DNA of 64,000 nt from Nitrospira sp. Ga0074138 (GCA_001464735.1 LNDU01000046.1:62001-126000), one strand, 5' to 3'; positions 15,951-24,648 are shown, numbered from the stretch's first letter. Made by a program: numbers and translations. Notes: a model not told the origin generated them from the letters alone.

Positions 15951-16975
15951 GAAAACAGAACTTTCAAGCAATCGCTTGGTTTTGGGACTTGTACAATCGC
16001 AAACTCCTGGACCTTGATCCACCTTACCAACGGAGGAGCGTTTGGAATCAATCCTATCGCGACTATTACATCGACACGATTTTGCTAGGATATCCCTCGC
16101 CCGCACTTTTCCTCTTTGAGCGGATATCACCAGAGGGCCAAGCCACATACTTTGTGGTCGATGGCAAGCAGCGCCTGTCTACGCTGTTCTCATTTATAAA
16201 GAATGAATTTCCGATACATGATGGCGCTACTAGAACTGCCTTGCGAGGAAAGTTTTTTCGGGAGCTGTCGGACGAGATAAAGCGCGAGTTTTGGTCTTAC
16301 CAATTCACGGTCGAATATCTTCCAAGTGACGAAGAAGGAGTCATCAACAACATCTTTGATCGGATAAATCGAAATACTGCGCGCCTTACTCCTCAAGAAC
16401 TCCGGCATGCCAAATTTAATGGAGTATTCATCACAAAGGTAGAAGATGCTGCGGAACGTCTATTGCGAGAACTGGGTGACAACTTTCCGAGTATCGGGCC
16501 ACAACAAAAAAGACAGATGAAGGATGTGGAGCTTACCGCAAGCCTCTTGCTGCTGCTTGAGCAAGGTCCACAAGGCTATTCTGCGTCACAGCTAGATGAG
16601 GAATTCAGCGATCGTGATGATGAATGGTCTCGAGGGGACGAAATATTGGGAAAGTTCGACGCTACTATTAGGCGGCTCAAGGGGTTACTAAGTACACCGA
16701 CAGGTGCGCTGCTTCGCACTACAAGGTTGCGCAATCAAGCCGATTTCTACTCACTATTTGGTGCTCTAGCCACGGTCCCTGATCACGCTGATTGGGAGAG
16801 TGTGGCAAGTAAGTTGAAAGCATTTATTGATGCTGTGGCAGATGAGCAGGCTCGTACAGACAATTCAGTTGCACTGGCATATTACGAAGCAGCCCGGTCT
16901 GCATCAAATGATTCAGGACCACGTAAGACTCGGATCGAAATCTTGTCACGCATTATTCGGGAAGCACTGCCGTGA
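15944..16975 (+). CDS. DUF262 domain protein in the restriction locus
   Basis: 343 residues, overlapping the end of hsdS by 7 bp. The N-terminal half carries DUF262 (ParB/sulfiredoxin-like) signatures: LDPPYQRRSVWNQ (24-36), VVDGKQRLSTLFSF (71-84) and FDRINRNTARLTPQELRHAKF. DUF262 is the N-terminal half of GmrSD-type modification-dependent restriction enzymes, where it binds or hydrolyses nucleotides; no DUF1607/HNH nuclease part is present here. The C-terminal half is helical and unassigned. It is coupled to the next gene by a GTGA overlap, so the two should be made in fixed ratio. Confidence 0.82.
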   Translation: MLRKQNFQAIAWFWDLYNRKLLDLDPPYQRRSVWNQSYRDYYIDTILLGYPSPALFLFERISPEGQATYFVVDGKQRLSTLFSFIKNEFPIHDGATRTALRGKFFRELSDEIKREFWSYQFTVEYLPSDEEGVINNIFDRINRNTARLTPQELRHAKFNGVFITKVEDAAERLLRELGDNFPSIGPQQKRQMKDVELTASLLLLLEQGPQGYSASQLDEEFSDRDDEWSRGDEILGKFDATIRRLKGLLSTPTGALLRTTRLRNQADFYSLFGALATVPDHADWESVASKLKAFIDAVADEQARTDNSVALAYYEAARSASNDSGPRKTRIEILSRIIREALP

Positions 16976-17964
16976 TAATTCCTCGCGAGATACGCCAAAA
17001 ATACTCAGAGCAAGAAGCATATCTTGATTTGGTTGCGAAGCGAGTTCGCGAGACGCTCCAAGCATTTTGCTCAAAGGAAGGGTTTATATTCGATGGCCGG
17101 TCAAAAACGCTCGAATCCCTGGCAGAGAAAATTGAGACTGGACGATATAGATCATGGACTGAACTAGACGATCTTTACGGCTGTACCGTTGCTGTGCCTT
17201 TACCCGCAGATGAGGCTAAGGTCATCGACTATCTCGACGCAACCTTTAAGCGCGTCGTTGTTAGAAAACGCCTTACTACTAGGAAGGCCCCCGATGTTTT
17301 CAGGTTCGACAGCACTCGGTTTATCGGACAACTGCGAAAACCTACAGGTTTAGAAGAGGAAGAGGCCATATTCCGGCTTCGGTTTGAAGTCCAAGTGAAA
17401 ACTATGTTCGAACTCGCCTGGTCAAAAACAACGCATGCCTTAGCATACAAGGCACCTCGTGTGGACTGGAAAGCACTTCGTCTTGCTGCAACATTGAAAG
17501 CCTCTGTGGAGCAAATGGATCTACTCCTATCCGACTTCACAAATGCCATGAATTGTATGGGTGAGTCTCCCTGGCGTGAAATTCAGCGCAAGCATAGCAT
17601 CCAGGAACATTTCTTTGGAGTGCAATCAAGTATCCCTAGTGAGGTCTGGCCCAAAGATTTGTCCCGATTTATCAACAACTGTTATTCGCTCCTTGAAATC
17701 CTCCAGGATAATCAGCAGCGAAAGCTGCGCGATCGATCGCTCGATATCTATCAGCACGCATTTGAAAAGCTCAAGCAGGCCATTGAAAAACAGCCTGGGG
17801 AAAGGTTCCCCCGAAGCATTTCTCTATTCCAGTTTGTGTTTGGTGTTCTGACGCAAACCTATGAAATGCCCTCTGACGAAGAGGCATGGTTTCCTATAAC
17901 ATCTGAAATGGAACAGTTGTTCCCACATGTTGCCGGCCTAACCGGAAGGTTCGCCTTCAGTTAA
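16972..17964 (+). CDS. RelA/SpoT-type nucleotidyltransferase in the restriction locus
   Basis: 330 residues from a GTG start overlapping the DUF262 stop. It has the synthetase pattern of RelA/SpoT proteins: R43, K45, S49 and K53 in GRSKTLESLAEK, the D67-L-Y-G motif (ELDDLYGCTVAVPL), and EVQVKTMFELAWSKTTHALAYK (E139, Q141, K143, H155), equivalent to the EIQIRT...H..YK block that binds the acceptor nucleotide. No HD hydrolase, TGS or ACT domain; about 170 C-terminal residues are unassigned. Such stand-alone synthetases make (p)ppGpp-type alarmones or pyrophosphorylate tRNA in toxic forms. Placement between hsdS and hsdM suggests a phage-response role. Confidence 0.82.
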   Translation: MIIPREIRQKYSEQEAYLDLVAKRVRETLQAFCSKEGFIFDGRSKTLESLAEKIETGRYRSWTELDDLYGCTVAVPLPADEAKVIDYLDATFKRVVVRKRLTTRKAPDVFRFDSTRFIGQLRKPTGLEEEEAIFRLRFEVQVKTMFELAWSKTTHALAYKAPRVDWKALRLAATLKASVEQMDLLLSDFTNAMNCMGESPWREIQRKHSIQEHFFGVQSSIPSEVWPKDLSRFINNCYSLLEILQDNQQRKLRDRSLDIYQHAFEKLKQAIEKQPGERFPRSISLFQFVFGVLTQTYEMPSDEEAWFPITSEMEQLFPHVAGLTGRFAFS

Positions 17965-17975
17965 GGATTCGTAGA

Positions 17976-19502
17976 TTGAGCGCGATCGTCCAAAAGCTTT
18001 GGAACTACTGCAACGTCCTCCGAGACGACGGGATGAGCTATGGCGACTACGTCGAGCAGTTGACGTATTTGCTGTTCCTCAAGATGGCGGACGAGCGGAC
18101 GAAGCTGCCGTACAACCAGCCGAGCCAGATTCCCGACAAGTACAGTTGGCCCAGTCTGCTCAAAATGGACGGCGACGACCTGTTCGACCACTACCGTCAT
18201 CTCCTGGAAGAGCTTGGTAAAGGGAAGGGGATGCTCGGCCTGATCTTCACGAAGGCCCAGAATAAGTTCCAGGACCCCGTCAAGCTTCGTCGGCTGATTG
18301 TGGATCTGATCGACAAAGAAGACTGGTCCACGATGAGCGCCGATGTGAAAGGCGATGCCTACGAGGGCTTACTCGAAAAGAACGCGCAAGACACTAAGTC
18401 GGGCGCTGGCCAGTACTTCACCCCGCGCCCGCTGATTGCCGCGATGGTGGAAGCCATCGCTCCGAAGTCCAGCGAGACGATCTGCGACCCGGCCTGCGGG
18501 ACCGGCGGGTTTTTTCTGGCTGCACACGACTACATCGTGAAGCATTATCCCAACCTGACCAAGGACGAAAAGCGGCAGCTTAAGCAAGGCACGTTCAAAG
18601 GATGGGAATTGGTCCAAAGCACGGCCCGGCTCTGCGCGATGAACCTGATGCTCCACGGGATTGGGAGCGACAAAGATCTCCCTATCGCCGTATCCGACTC
18701 CTTGGCCGCTGATCCTGGGGATCGGTTCGACATCGTGATGACCAATCCGCCGTTTGGGAAGAAGAGCAGCACGACCATCGTCGGCGAAGAAGGCCAGGTC
18801 TCCAAGGAACGGGACATCGTCGAACGGGACGACTTCTGGGCGACTACTTCCAATAAGCAACTTAACTTCGTCCAGCACGTCAAAACGTTGCTGAAGCAGA
18901 ATGGCCGCGCCGCAGTCGTGGTCCCTGACAACGTCCTCTTTGAAGGCGGGGCGGGGGAAACCGTCCGTCGCAAGCTCCTGCACGAGTGCGATGTGCACAC
19001 ACTCCTGCGTCTGCCGACGGGGCTTTTCTATGCGCAAGGCGTAAAAGCCAACGTGCTCTTCTTCGACAAGAAGCCTGCGAGCGAGACCCCCTGGACCAAG
19101 CAGCTCTGGATCTACGACCTCCGCACCAACAAACATTTCACACTCAAGACCGATCCACTCAAACGCGAAGACCTCGACGAGTTTGTGAAATGCTACAACG
19201 GCAATCTCGACCGGCCTGACAAGCAGGCCGGAGGGAATCGCCACACCCGCAAAGCGACGTGGTCCGACAAGAAACCCGATGGCCGCTGGCGCGCTTACGA
19301 CTACGACGAACTCATCGCCCGCGACAAAGCCAGCCTCGACATCTTCTGGCTCAAAGACGACTCCCTAGAAGACTCCGCCAATCTTCCCAACCCCGACATC
19401 ATCGCCCAAGAGATCGTCGACGACCTTGAAGCAGCGCTTGGGCAATTCAGGCTGATTGCGAATGATCTTGGAAGCGACGCATCGAACCAGGTGTCTTCAT
19501 GA
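17976..19502 (+). CDS. hsdM: Type I restriction-modification system, M subunit
   Basis: 508 residues from TTG 17976, 11 bp after the preceding gene. The helical N-terminal HsdM domain (KLWNYCNVLRDDGMSYGDYV) is followed by the N6-adenine methyltransferase domain with motif I DPACGTGGF (171-179) and motif IV NPPFG (257-261). YFTPRPLIAAMVEAI and the C-terminal tail complete the subunit. It methylates the sequence chosen by HsdS. The gene order R-S-M with inserts between genes is unlike the usual R-M-S or M-S-R. The methylase looks intact, but modification requires a functional HsdS. Confidence 0.94.
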   Translation: MSAIVQKLWNYCNVLRDDGMSYGDYVEQLTYLLFLKMADERTKLPYNQPSQIPDKYSWPSLLKMDGDDLFDHYRHLLEELGKGKGMLGLIFTKAQNKFQDPVKLRRLIVDLIDKEDWSTMSADVKGDAYEGLLEKNAQDTKSGAGQYFTPRPLIAAMVEAIAPKSSETICDPACGTGGFFLAAHDYIVKHYPNLTKDEKRQLKQGTFKGWELVQSTARLCAMNLMLHGIGSDKDLPIAVSDSLAADPGDRFDIVMTNPPFGKKSSTTIVGEEGQVSKERDIVERDDFWATTSNKQLNFVQHVKTLLKQNGRAAVVVPDNVLFEGGAGETVRRKLLHECDVHTLLRLPTGLFYAQGVKANVLFFDKKPASETPWTKQLWIYDLRTNKHFTLKTDPLKREDLDEFVKCYNGNLDRPDKQAGGNRHTRKATWSDKKPDGRWRAYDYDELIARDKASLDIFWLKDDSLEDSANLPNPDIIAQEIVDDLEAALGQFRLIANDLGSDASNQVSS

Positions 19503-19680
19503 ATACTCGACAGTTGTGTTTGATGCATTACTGTGGATTATTATTGAGTTGGTTCAGGCCTCTCCCGAAAGCTGCTGCGTTCAGCCTGCTATACTTCCGT
19601 TAGGATCGCTAGTTCAGCGGATGGCGAATCTATGAATGCTCACCATGACCACGGCGTGTGCCTTGAGCACGGAGGTTACC

Positions 19681-20436
19681 ATGGGTAACGGCGAGCAAGG
19701 CCCGCTGCTGAACCTCCCTCAAGATGGGAAGGCCCACAGGCAAAAACATTGGGGGATGGGCCTGGCGGTGCTCGGCTTCATATTGGAATGGATGGTTCCC
19801 AGTCTACTTCATGGAAGCACGATGGTCACACTGGGTCTTATTGTTACCGTGGGCATGTGCGCCAGTGGAATCGGATACTATTCGAGAGCCAAGGGCAGCC
19901 CTGCTACATGGGGGGTAGCTGGATTCGTTCCGTTTCTTGGTTTCCTGTTGTTCCTGTTTCTCTTTCCACTTGTCACAGGCTTTCGAAAGAACTGGGCAAG
20001 CTTCGTTGTCTCAATTGTCAGTTTCGGGATGCTTTTAGCGATCATCATGCCGAACTACCTGAACTATAGCAGAGCGCCCATCTCGAGGGAGGCCAAATTA
20101 TATCTCTACGCGATCTATGCAACGGCGAGCTCTTATAAGACTGAGCATGGGACGTTCGAAATCTCTGATATTAACCAGTTTGGATTTGACCCGATGGGCA
20201 AGCCTATCTATACCCTCTGGTATGCAGTCAATGGGGTCCCTACGAGACTTAACGTGGTTGATCCGGATCGTGCTCAGGGATGTGAAGGCCCACCAGCCAT
20301 CGGGAAAGTGGCTACTTCAGCGATGGGATTCACCGCCGTGGCTAGAGGGAATATGGATGGCGACTCCACATGTGATGAGTGGAGCATCAACGACGCAGGC
20401 GTACTGACGCGCACGATCGACGATGTAAGTAATTGA
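19681..20436 (+). CDS. Membrane protein with pilin-like C-terminal domain
   Basis: 251 residues. The start is the ATG at 19681, with GGAGG five bases upstream, rather than earlier in-frame ATGs. Four hydrophobic segments lie at about 22-140; the last (SIVSFGMLLAIIMPNYLNY) looks like the hydrophobic helix of type IV pilin-like proteins. It is followed by a globular part with spaced Tyr and Gly residues (KLYLYAIYATASSYKTEHGTF and GNMDGDSTCDEWSIND) as in minor pilins. No prepilin peptidase site is obvious. Function unknown; envelope location is clear. Confidence 0.6.
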   Translation: MGNGEQGPLLNLPQDGKAHRQKHWGMGLAVLGFILEWMVPSLLHGSTMVTLGLIVTVGMCASGIGYYSRAKGSPATWGVAGFVPFLGFLLFLFLFPLVTGFRKNWASFVVSIVSFGMLLAIIMPNYLNYSRAPISREAKLYLYAIYATASSYKTEHGTFEISDINQFGFDPMGKPIYTLWYAVNGVPTRLNVVDPDRAQGCEGPPAIGKVATSAMGFTAVARGNMDGDSTCDEWSINDAGVLTRTIDDVSN

Positions 20437-20490
20437 CTCATGGTCCCGATTGCTCATACCTGTTCGGGCATTCTCATTGGGCATGAGGAC

Positions 20491-20570
20491 ATTAAAGGGA
20501 TCGGGAGTCTGTTCTCGTCGCGCAATCCGGGATTCAAACTAGTCGTGCAACAGGGCGCATGCTTGACGAG
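20491..20570. repeat. 80-bp dispersed repeat, copy 1
   Basis: This stretch (starting ATTAAAGGGATCGGGAGTCT) is about 80% identical to 21265-21345, including the shared cores TTCTCGTCGCGCAATCCG and GTGCAACAGGGCGC. Both copies lie shortly after the stop codon of an envelope-protein gene, in the same orientation. A proline- and asparagine-rich reading frame follows (20620-20712) but is not convincingly a gene. Confidence 0.75.
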
Positions 20571-20828
20571 AGGCCAAGAAAGGTTCTTGGAACCTTTTTC
20601 ATCTCAAACAAACAAGATAAACCAGTTTCGACCCTACGGCGCCGGTAACCCCTACAGCCCCAACCGCCCCACGAATCCCTACGGCCACGGCCTACAAATC
20701 GAAGAACGCTGAACTATTCGATGAATCGCTCCATGTGATCTCATGGCTGCCTGACAATCGCCACGGACGACCCCGCCTTGCGGTTTCCTCACTCCTTTCC
20801 TACAATACTGCTCTTTGTGAGGTGCCCT

Positions 20829-21254
20829 ATGCCCTTCTCAATTCGTTGCTGTCGTCGCTGGCCGGTGGCCTACGTTTCGCTTTTCATCACATTTCTGGTG
20901 CTGAGTAGTCGTCCAGCCTATGCGGAGTGGGTAGAGGTTGGCATAACCGACGAGGCAACGGTATATGCCGATCCCGACACCATTCAGCGCAAAGGTGATG
21001 TGGTGAAGATGTGGCATTTGCACGACTTCAAAACGGCACAAACCGTACTGAAGAAGTCGTATTTGTCTTCTCGGTCGCAAGATGAATATGACTGCACGGG
21101 AGACCGCCATCGGACTCTTGCGTCAACGAGTTTCTCCGGCAATATGGGAGGCGGCAAGGTCCGCTCCAGTTACTCCATCAAAGGAAAGTGGGAACCAGTT
21201 CCACCAAGCTCTATCACTCAATCCTTGTGGAAAGTTGCCTGCGAAAAGCACTAA
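20829..21254 (+). CDS. Surface-adhesin E-like secreted protein
   Basis: 141 residues. The ATG at 20829 has GAGG at proper spacing; an upstream TTG is less likely. A signal peptide (VAYVSLFITFLVLSSRPAYA) is followed by EWVEVGITDEATVYADPDTI and VVKMWHLHDFKTAQTV, the typical opening of the surface-adhesin E/uncharacterised exported protein family. Two Cys (in DEYDCTGD and KVACEKH) could form a disulfide. It stands alone; the second 80-bp repeat starts 10 bp after its stop. Confidence 0.7.
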   Translation: MPFSIRCCRRWPVAYVSLFITFLVLSSRPAYAEWVEVGITDEATVYADPDTIQRKGDVVKMWHLHDFKTAQTVLKKSYLSSRSQDEYDCTGDRHRTLASTSFSGNMGGGKVRSSYSIKGKWEPVPPSSITQSLWKVACEKH

Positions 21255-21264
21255 AGGGGACGGC

Positions 21265-21345
21265 ACTAAAGGTGTCGGGCGTCTTTTCTCGTCGCGCAAT
21301 CCGTGGACTCAAGCTTGTAGTGCAACAGGGCGCCTGCTTGACGGG
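21265..21345. repeat. 80-bp dispersed repeat, copy 2
   Basis: Second copy of the sequence at 20491-20570 in the same orientation, starting ACTAAAGGTGTCGGGCGTCT. It contains one small indel relative to copy 1. Confidence 0.75.
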
Positions 21346-21393
21346 GGAGAACAAGCATCTGTCCCGGGCGGCTTGTCTTGCGCTTGAACCGGT

Positions 21394-22023
21394 ATGAAGC
21401 GATGCGAGCCCGGTTCCATCGTCGTCGGTGTGGATGTCGGTGGGCCCACGAAGGGTTTTCATGCCGTTGCACTCAAGGACGGGCAATACCGGGAGAAGCT
21501 TTCCACTCTCATTGCGGAGGATGTTGCCGCCTGGTGCCGGAGGCTCAAGGTTTCTGCGGTTGGCATTGATGCTCCCTGCCGATGGAGCCTCACCGGCCGG
21601 GCCAGACCCTGTGAGCGAGCGCTTGCCACCGAAGGCCTCCATACCTTTGCGACGCCATCTCAGGTGAAGGGGGAGGCGCATCCCTTCTATCGTTGGATGG
21701 TCCAGGGGGCGGATCTCTACCACTGCCTCGACCCGGACTATCCACTGTTTGAGGGAAAACTTTCTGCATCTGATCAGGTGTGTTTCGAGACATTTCCTCA
21801 TGCCGTGGCTTGTGCGCTGGCAAGAAAGCCGCTCTCTGCGGTACGGAAGCGCGCAGACCGTTCCCGGTTGCTTCGCGAGATAGGGGTGTCAACCAAAGCC
21901 CTCACGAACATGGATTGGATCGATGCTGCGCTCTGCGCCCTTGCGGCCCATCACCTTGTCATGGGCACATTCAAGACCTACGGCGACGTTACAGAGGGAT
22001 TCATCGTGGTCCCACAGTCATAA
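21394..22023 (+). CDS. DUF429 family protein
   Basis: 209 residues. The N-terminal GVDVGGPTKGFHAVALKDG, the central VGIDAPCRWS and the C-terminal DWIDAALCALAAHHL are the three conserved blocks of DUF429 proteins. These have an actin/RNase H-like fold with conserved acidic residues (D in GVDVG, D in GIDAP, D in WIDA). They are predicted nucleases or phosphotransferases of unknown biology. The gene stands alone; start at ATG 21394. Confidence 0.8.
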   Translation: MKRCEPGSIVVGVDVGGPTKGFHAVALKDGQYREKLSTLIAEDVAAWCRRLKVSAVGIDAPCRWSLTGRARPCERALATEGLHTFATPSQVKGEAHPFYRWMVQGADLYHCLDPDYPLFEGKLSASDQVCFETFPHAVACALARKPLSAVRKRADRSRLLREIGVSTKALTNMDWIDAALCALAAHHLVMGTFKTYGDVTEGFIVVPQS

Positions 22024-22280
22024 CGGGCGCCTCTCTGTCACGCCACGCTCACCTGTCACTTTCCACCCCCAGCAGGTTGCCGATGCTTTACTGCTGTGCG
22101 TCGCCTTGGCGCTACGCTGATGGTCCGCTTGTCGCACATTGCCGTTGACCAGCCCTGTTTGCGCACGTCTTCACGCGATTGGAGGGGGCTTGAAGTTTGA
22201 ATGAAAGGCTGCCGGTCTTGGGAATTGTGGGCTTTCAGGAACCGGTCTGGTATACTCGCGACTGTCAGGAGGTCGCCAGC

Positions 22281-22499
22281 ATGAAGGAACAATTCACTGC
22301 GGTGTTCCAGCAGGTACCCGAAGGATATATTGGGTTTGTCGAGGAGTTGCCCGGCGCGAACACGCAGGGGGAGACACTTGATGAAGCCCGAACGAATCTT
22401 CACGAAGCGGTTCAATTGGTCTTGGAATCAAACCGTGCGCTGGCAGAGGAATCGCTCCGAAACAAAACCGTGATCCGCGAGCCACTTGCCTCCATTTGA
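22281..22499 (+). CDS. hicB: HicB-family antitoxin
   Basis: 72 residues. AGGAGG (22267-22272) precedes ATG 22281. The sequence FTAVFQQVPEGYIGFVEELPGANTQGETLDEARTNLHEAVQLVLE is the RNase H-like HicB fold, which caps the HicA toxin. The C-terminal DNA-binding domain of longer HicB proteins is missing, so autoregulation must use another means. The stop codon overlaps the HicA start (ATGA). Confidence 0.88.
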   Translation: MKEQFTAVFQQVPEGYIGFVEELPGANTQGETLDEARTNLHEAVQLVLESNRALAEESLRNKTVIREPLASI

Positions 22500-22666
22500 T
22501 GAAGCGGATCGATTTGATCCGCCACCTGGAACGCCATGGCGCCCAGTTTCTCCGTGAAGGCGGCAGTCACAGCGTGTATGTAAACCGTGCCGCCGGCAAG
22601 ACCTCGACCATTCCTCGCCATCGAGAGATCAACGACTTCCTCGCTCAGAAAATCTGTAAGGATTGA
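22499..22666 (+). CDS. hicA: HicA-family mRNA interferase toxin
   Basis: 55 residues, starting in the stop codon of hicB. MKRIDLIRHLERHGAQFLRE, then GGSHSVYVN with the catalytic His, and TIPRHREINDFLAQKICKD match the small double-stranded-RNA-binding-like HicA toxin, which cleaves mRNA. The order hicB-hicA is the reverse of the E. coli arrangement but common elsewhere. Both genes look intact, so the pair should be functional. Confidence 0.88.
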   Translation: MKRIDLIRHLERHGAQFLREGGSHSVYVNRAAGKTSTIPRHREINDFLAQKICKD

Positions 22667-23024
22667 GAGATCCCAAAGCCGTAGCCGCTGCTCCAGCCTC
22701 CCTGTTGATCTGCAACAAATGAAACGGTGTCATGCGCAGGTGTGGGAGGGAACCAGCAAACACCGTGGAAACGAGGGGTCTGGCATGCGTAATGACTTAT
22801 TGTGACAGGCACAAGGTAGTCTGCGCAGTGGGGTCGTTGTGAGGTAGCCCGGATTTCCGGCAGAGCCTGGGGATTGATCCTTCACGAGGTCTTTGGTACG
22901 TTCCTGGCCAGGCCAACAGGCCTGTTCCATTTCCTCTTCCTTCCTGAGTGGCTGATCCATTTGTCACGGGCGACGCCGGCACGGGGTAGATCGCACCACA
23001 GACCGAGAGGAATCTGGCCCGCAG
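22667..23024. other. Intergenic region before the YhhQ gene
   Basis: About 360 bp. The composition shifts to higher GC near 22960. The inverted repeat AACAGGCC...GGCCAGG around 22910-22925 is the only visible structure. I see no preQ1-type riboswitch core. Confidence 0.4.
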
Positions 23025-23756
23025 ATGACCGCCCCCGCTGAACCGCCCGAGCAGACACTCGTCCCGAACCTCCGTCACTACCGCTACTACGATCACGTCA
23101 TGGCGGCCTTCGTGACGGTCCTGCTCTGCTCGAACCTGATCGGGCCTGGCAAGACATGCATTCTCTTCGGCGTGACGTTCGGCGCCGGGAACCTCTTCTT
23201 CCCGATATCCTACATCTTCGGCGACGTACTGACCGAGGTCTATGGTTACGCTCGCACGCGCAAAGTCATCTGGGCGGGCTTCACCGCGATGGTCTTCGCG
23301 ACCATCATGGGGCTCTTCGTGATCCACCTGCCGGCGGATCCGGAGGAACCCTTCAATGCCGTGATCCAGCCTGCTCTGGAGGTCGTCTTCGAGAGCACGT
23401 GGCGGGTCGTGGTTGCGTCGATCGTCGCCTTCTGGTGCGGTGACTTCATGAACAGCTATGTCATGGCGAAGATGAAGGTCTGGACCGAGGGGCGTCATCT
23501 CTGGACCCGCACGATCGGTTCGACCGCGGCCGGCCAGCTCGTCGACAGCGCCCTCTTCTATCCGATTGCCTTTCTTGGGATCTGGCAGCCGGGGACGATG
23601 ATCAAGGTCATCGCCTTCAACTGGGCGTTCAAGGTCTCCGTCGAGATCTTCTTCACGCCGGTGACCTACGCGATCGTCGGCTGGTTGAAGCGCCGGGAGC
23701 ACGAGGACTGGTACGACAGGCAGACGGACTTCACGCCGTTCTCGTTGAAGGACTGA
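23025..23756 (+). CDS. yhhQ: Queuosine precursor transporter (YhhQ/DUF165)
   Basis: 243 residues, six predicted membrane helices. The family marks are clear: LLCSNLIG, FPISYIFGDVLTEVYGYARTRKVIW, FWCGDFMNSYVMAKMKVWTEGRHLWTRTIGSTAAGQLVDSALF in the middle, and the last helices with KVSVEIFFTPVTYAIVGWLKR. YhhQ proteins import the queuosine precursors preQ0/preQ1 for tRNA modification. Codon third positions here are almost all G or C, far more than in neighbouring genes, so the gene may come from another source. It stands alone without queuosine synthesis genes nearby. Confidence 0.9.
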   Translation: MTAPAEPPEQTLVPNLRHYRYYDHVMAAFVTVLLCSNLIGPGKTCILFGVTFGAGNLFFPISYIFGDVLTEVYGYARTRKVIWAGFTAMVFATIMGLFVIHLPADPEEPFNAVIQPALEVVFESTWRVVVASIVAFWCGDFMNSYVMAKMKVWTEGRHLWTRTIGSTAAGQLVDSALFYPIAFLGIWQPGTMIKVIAFNWAFKVSVEIFFTPVTYAIVGWLKRREHEDWYDRQTDFTPFSLKD

Positions 23757-23972
23757 GCCATCGATGCACCGGACGACAACGCGGCGCGGTCGCACTGAAG
23801 ACTCACCATGATTGGCGGCCACCGTTGTTGGCGACTGGTCCTGGGGAAATTCCTGGGTGATGCATGGTACGATAACTTCAGCGAAAGCCGGAGGGCGCCA
23901 TCCGCAGTCACTCACTCTGTAGCGGGGTGCTCACTGAGGTCGGTTCACTTCTTGTCATAAAGGAGCATGCCA

Positions 23973-24362
23973 ATGAGACGATATACGACGCGACTTGCTG
24001 TGATGCTGGGCGCAGTGTTCATCCTCGCCACGGCCACAGTGCTGCCGTTGCAACCGGTCTTTGGTGAAGGCGGGGCCAGGCGGGATGTGATGCGTGCTGA
24101 GGAGCAGCACCGCCAGGAGGCCATCGCGCTTGCCACAGAGGCGGCGGACCATGGCCGACAGGGTCATGTGGGTGCACTCCTGACCAGTGCGGAAGCGGCG
24201 CTCCAGTCTGCCCTGAAGGCCGGCGAGGCTCCGCATGTGGACGCAGGGATCAAGGAACTCAAACAGGCCATTGAGCATGGGAAAGCAGGTCATGCGGACG
24301 TGGCGACGAAACACGCCGGACAAGCGGTCACACACCTGTCTGAGAAGTACCGGACCAGATAG
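23973..24362 (+). CDS. SmbP-like small metal-binding protein
   Basis: 129 residues. AAAGGAG is best spaced from the ATG at 23973. A signal peptide (MLGAVFILATATVLPLQPVFG) precedes a helical region with evenly spaced His residues (EEQHRQEA, ADHGRQGHVG, EAPHVDAG, IEHGKAGHADVATKHAGQAVTHLSEKY). This is the pattern of SmbP, a periplasmic helical-bundle metal-binding protein known from nitrifiers, which binds copper and other divalent metals. A role in copper buffering is likely by family. Confidence 0.75.
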   Translation: MRRYTTRLAVMLGAVFILATATVLPLQPVFGEGGARRDVMRAEEQHRQEAIALATEAADHGRQGHVGALLTSAEAALQSALKAGEAPHVDAGIKELKQAIEHGKAGHADVATKHAGQAVTHLSEKYRTR

Positions 24363-24432
24363 GCTGACACAAAAAGGGTGGGAGCCTTTGGTAGAAAGAA
24401 TTGAGCGGTCCGAAGCAGAACTCGGATGATCC

Positions 24433-24648
24433 TTGGCCGAGTCCCTCACCGGTCACCACCGCACGTTCTACGAACGCCATCGGTCTCTCGCGTTACTGAT
24501 GATTCTCATCCTGTTTCTGGCTCCCTTTGTTAGGCTCTCTGTCACAGGCCTGCTTGGATCGCTGGTTGGTGTGGTGCTGTCCGTAACCGCCTATTATCTG
24601 ATGCCCCCGCTCTGGCGCATGTGTGGCCGCTTACTGCCTCATGGTTGA
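24433..24648 (+). CDS. Small two-helix membrane protein
   Basis: 71 residues from a TTG codon without a strong ribosome site. Two hydrophobic segments (LALLMILILFLAPFVRLSV and GLLGSLVGVVLSVTAYYL) are joined by a short loop, with a basic N terminus (HHRTFYERHRS). No family recognised. It lies between the SmbP-like gene and the Sel1-repeat gene on the same strand. Hydrophobic pattern supports a real membrane protein, but the start is uncertain. Confidence 0.4.
   Translation: MAESLTGHHRTFYERHRSLALLMILILFLAPFVRLSVTGLLGSLVGVVLSVTAYYLMPPLWRMCGRLLPHG

Noticed and set aside
20440..20712. A 90-codon frame with a Pro/Asn-rich end after the pilin-like gene
   Set aside because: Most of it is the 80-bp dispersed repeat, there is no ribosome site, and copy 2 of the repeat does not keep the frame. 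The NPY/SPN-like tail may be a gene relic but is too short to call.
22797..23915. A 372-codon minus-strand frame opposite the YhhQ gene
   Set aside because: The extreme G/C third-position bias of the YhhQ gene creates long antisense frames; the translation is Arg/Asp/His-rich with no family.
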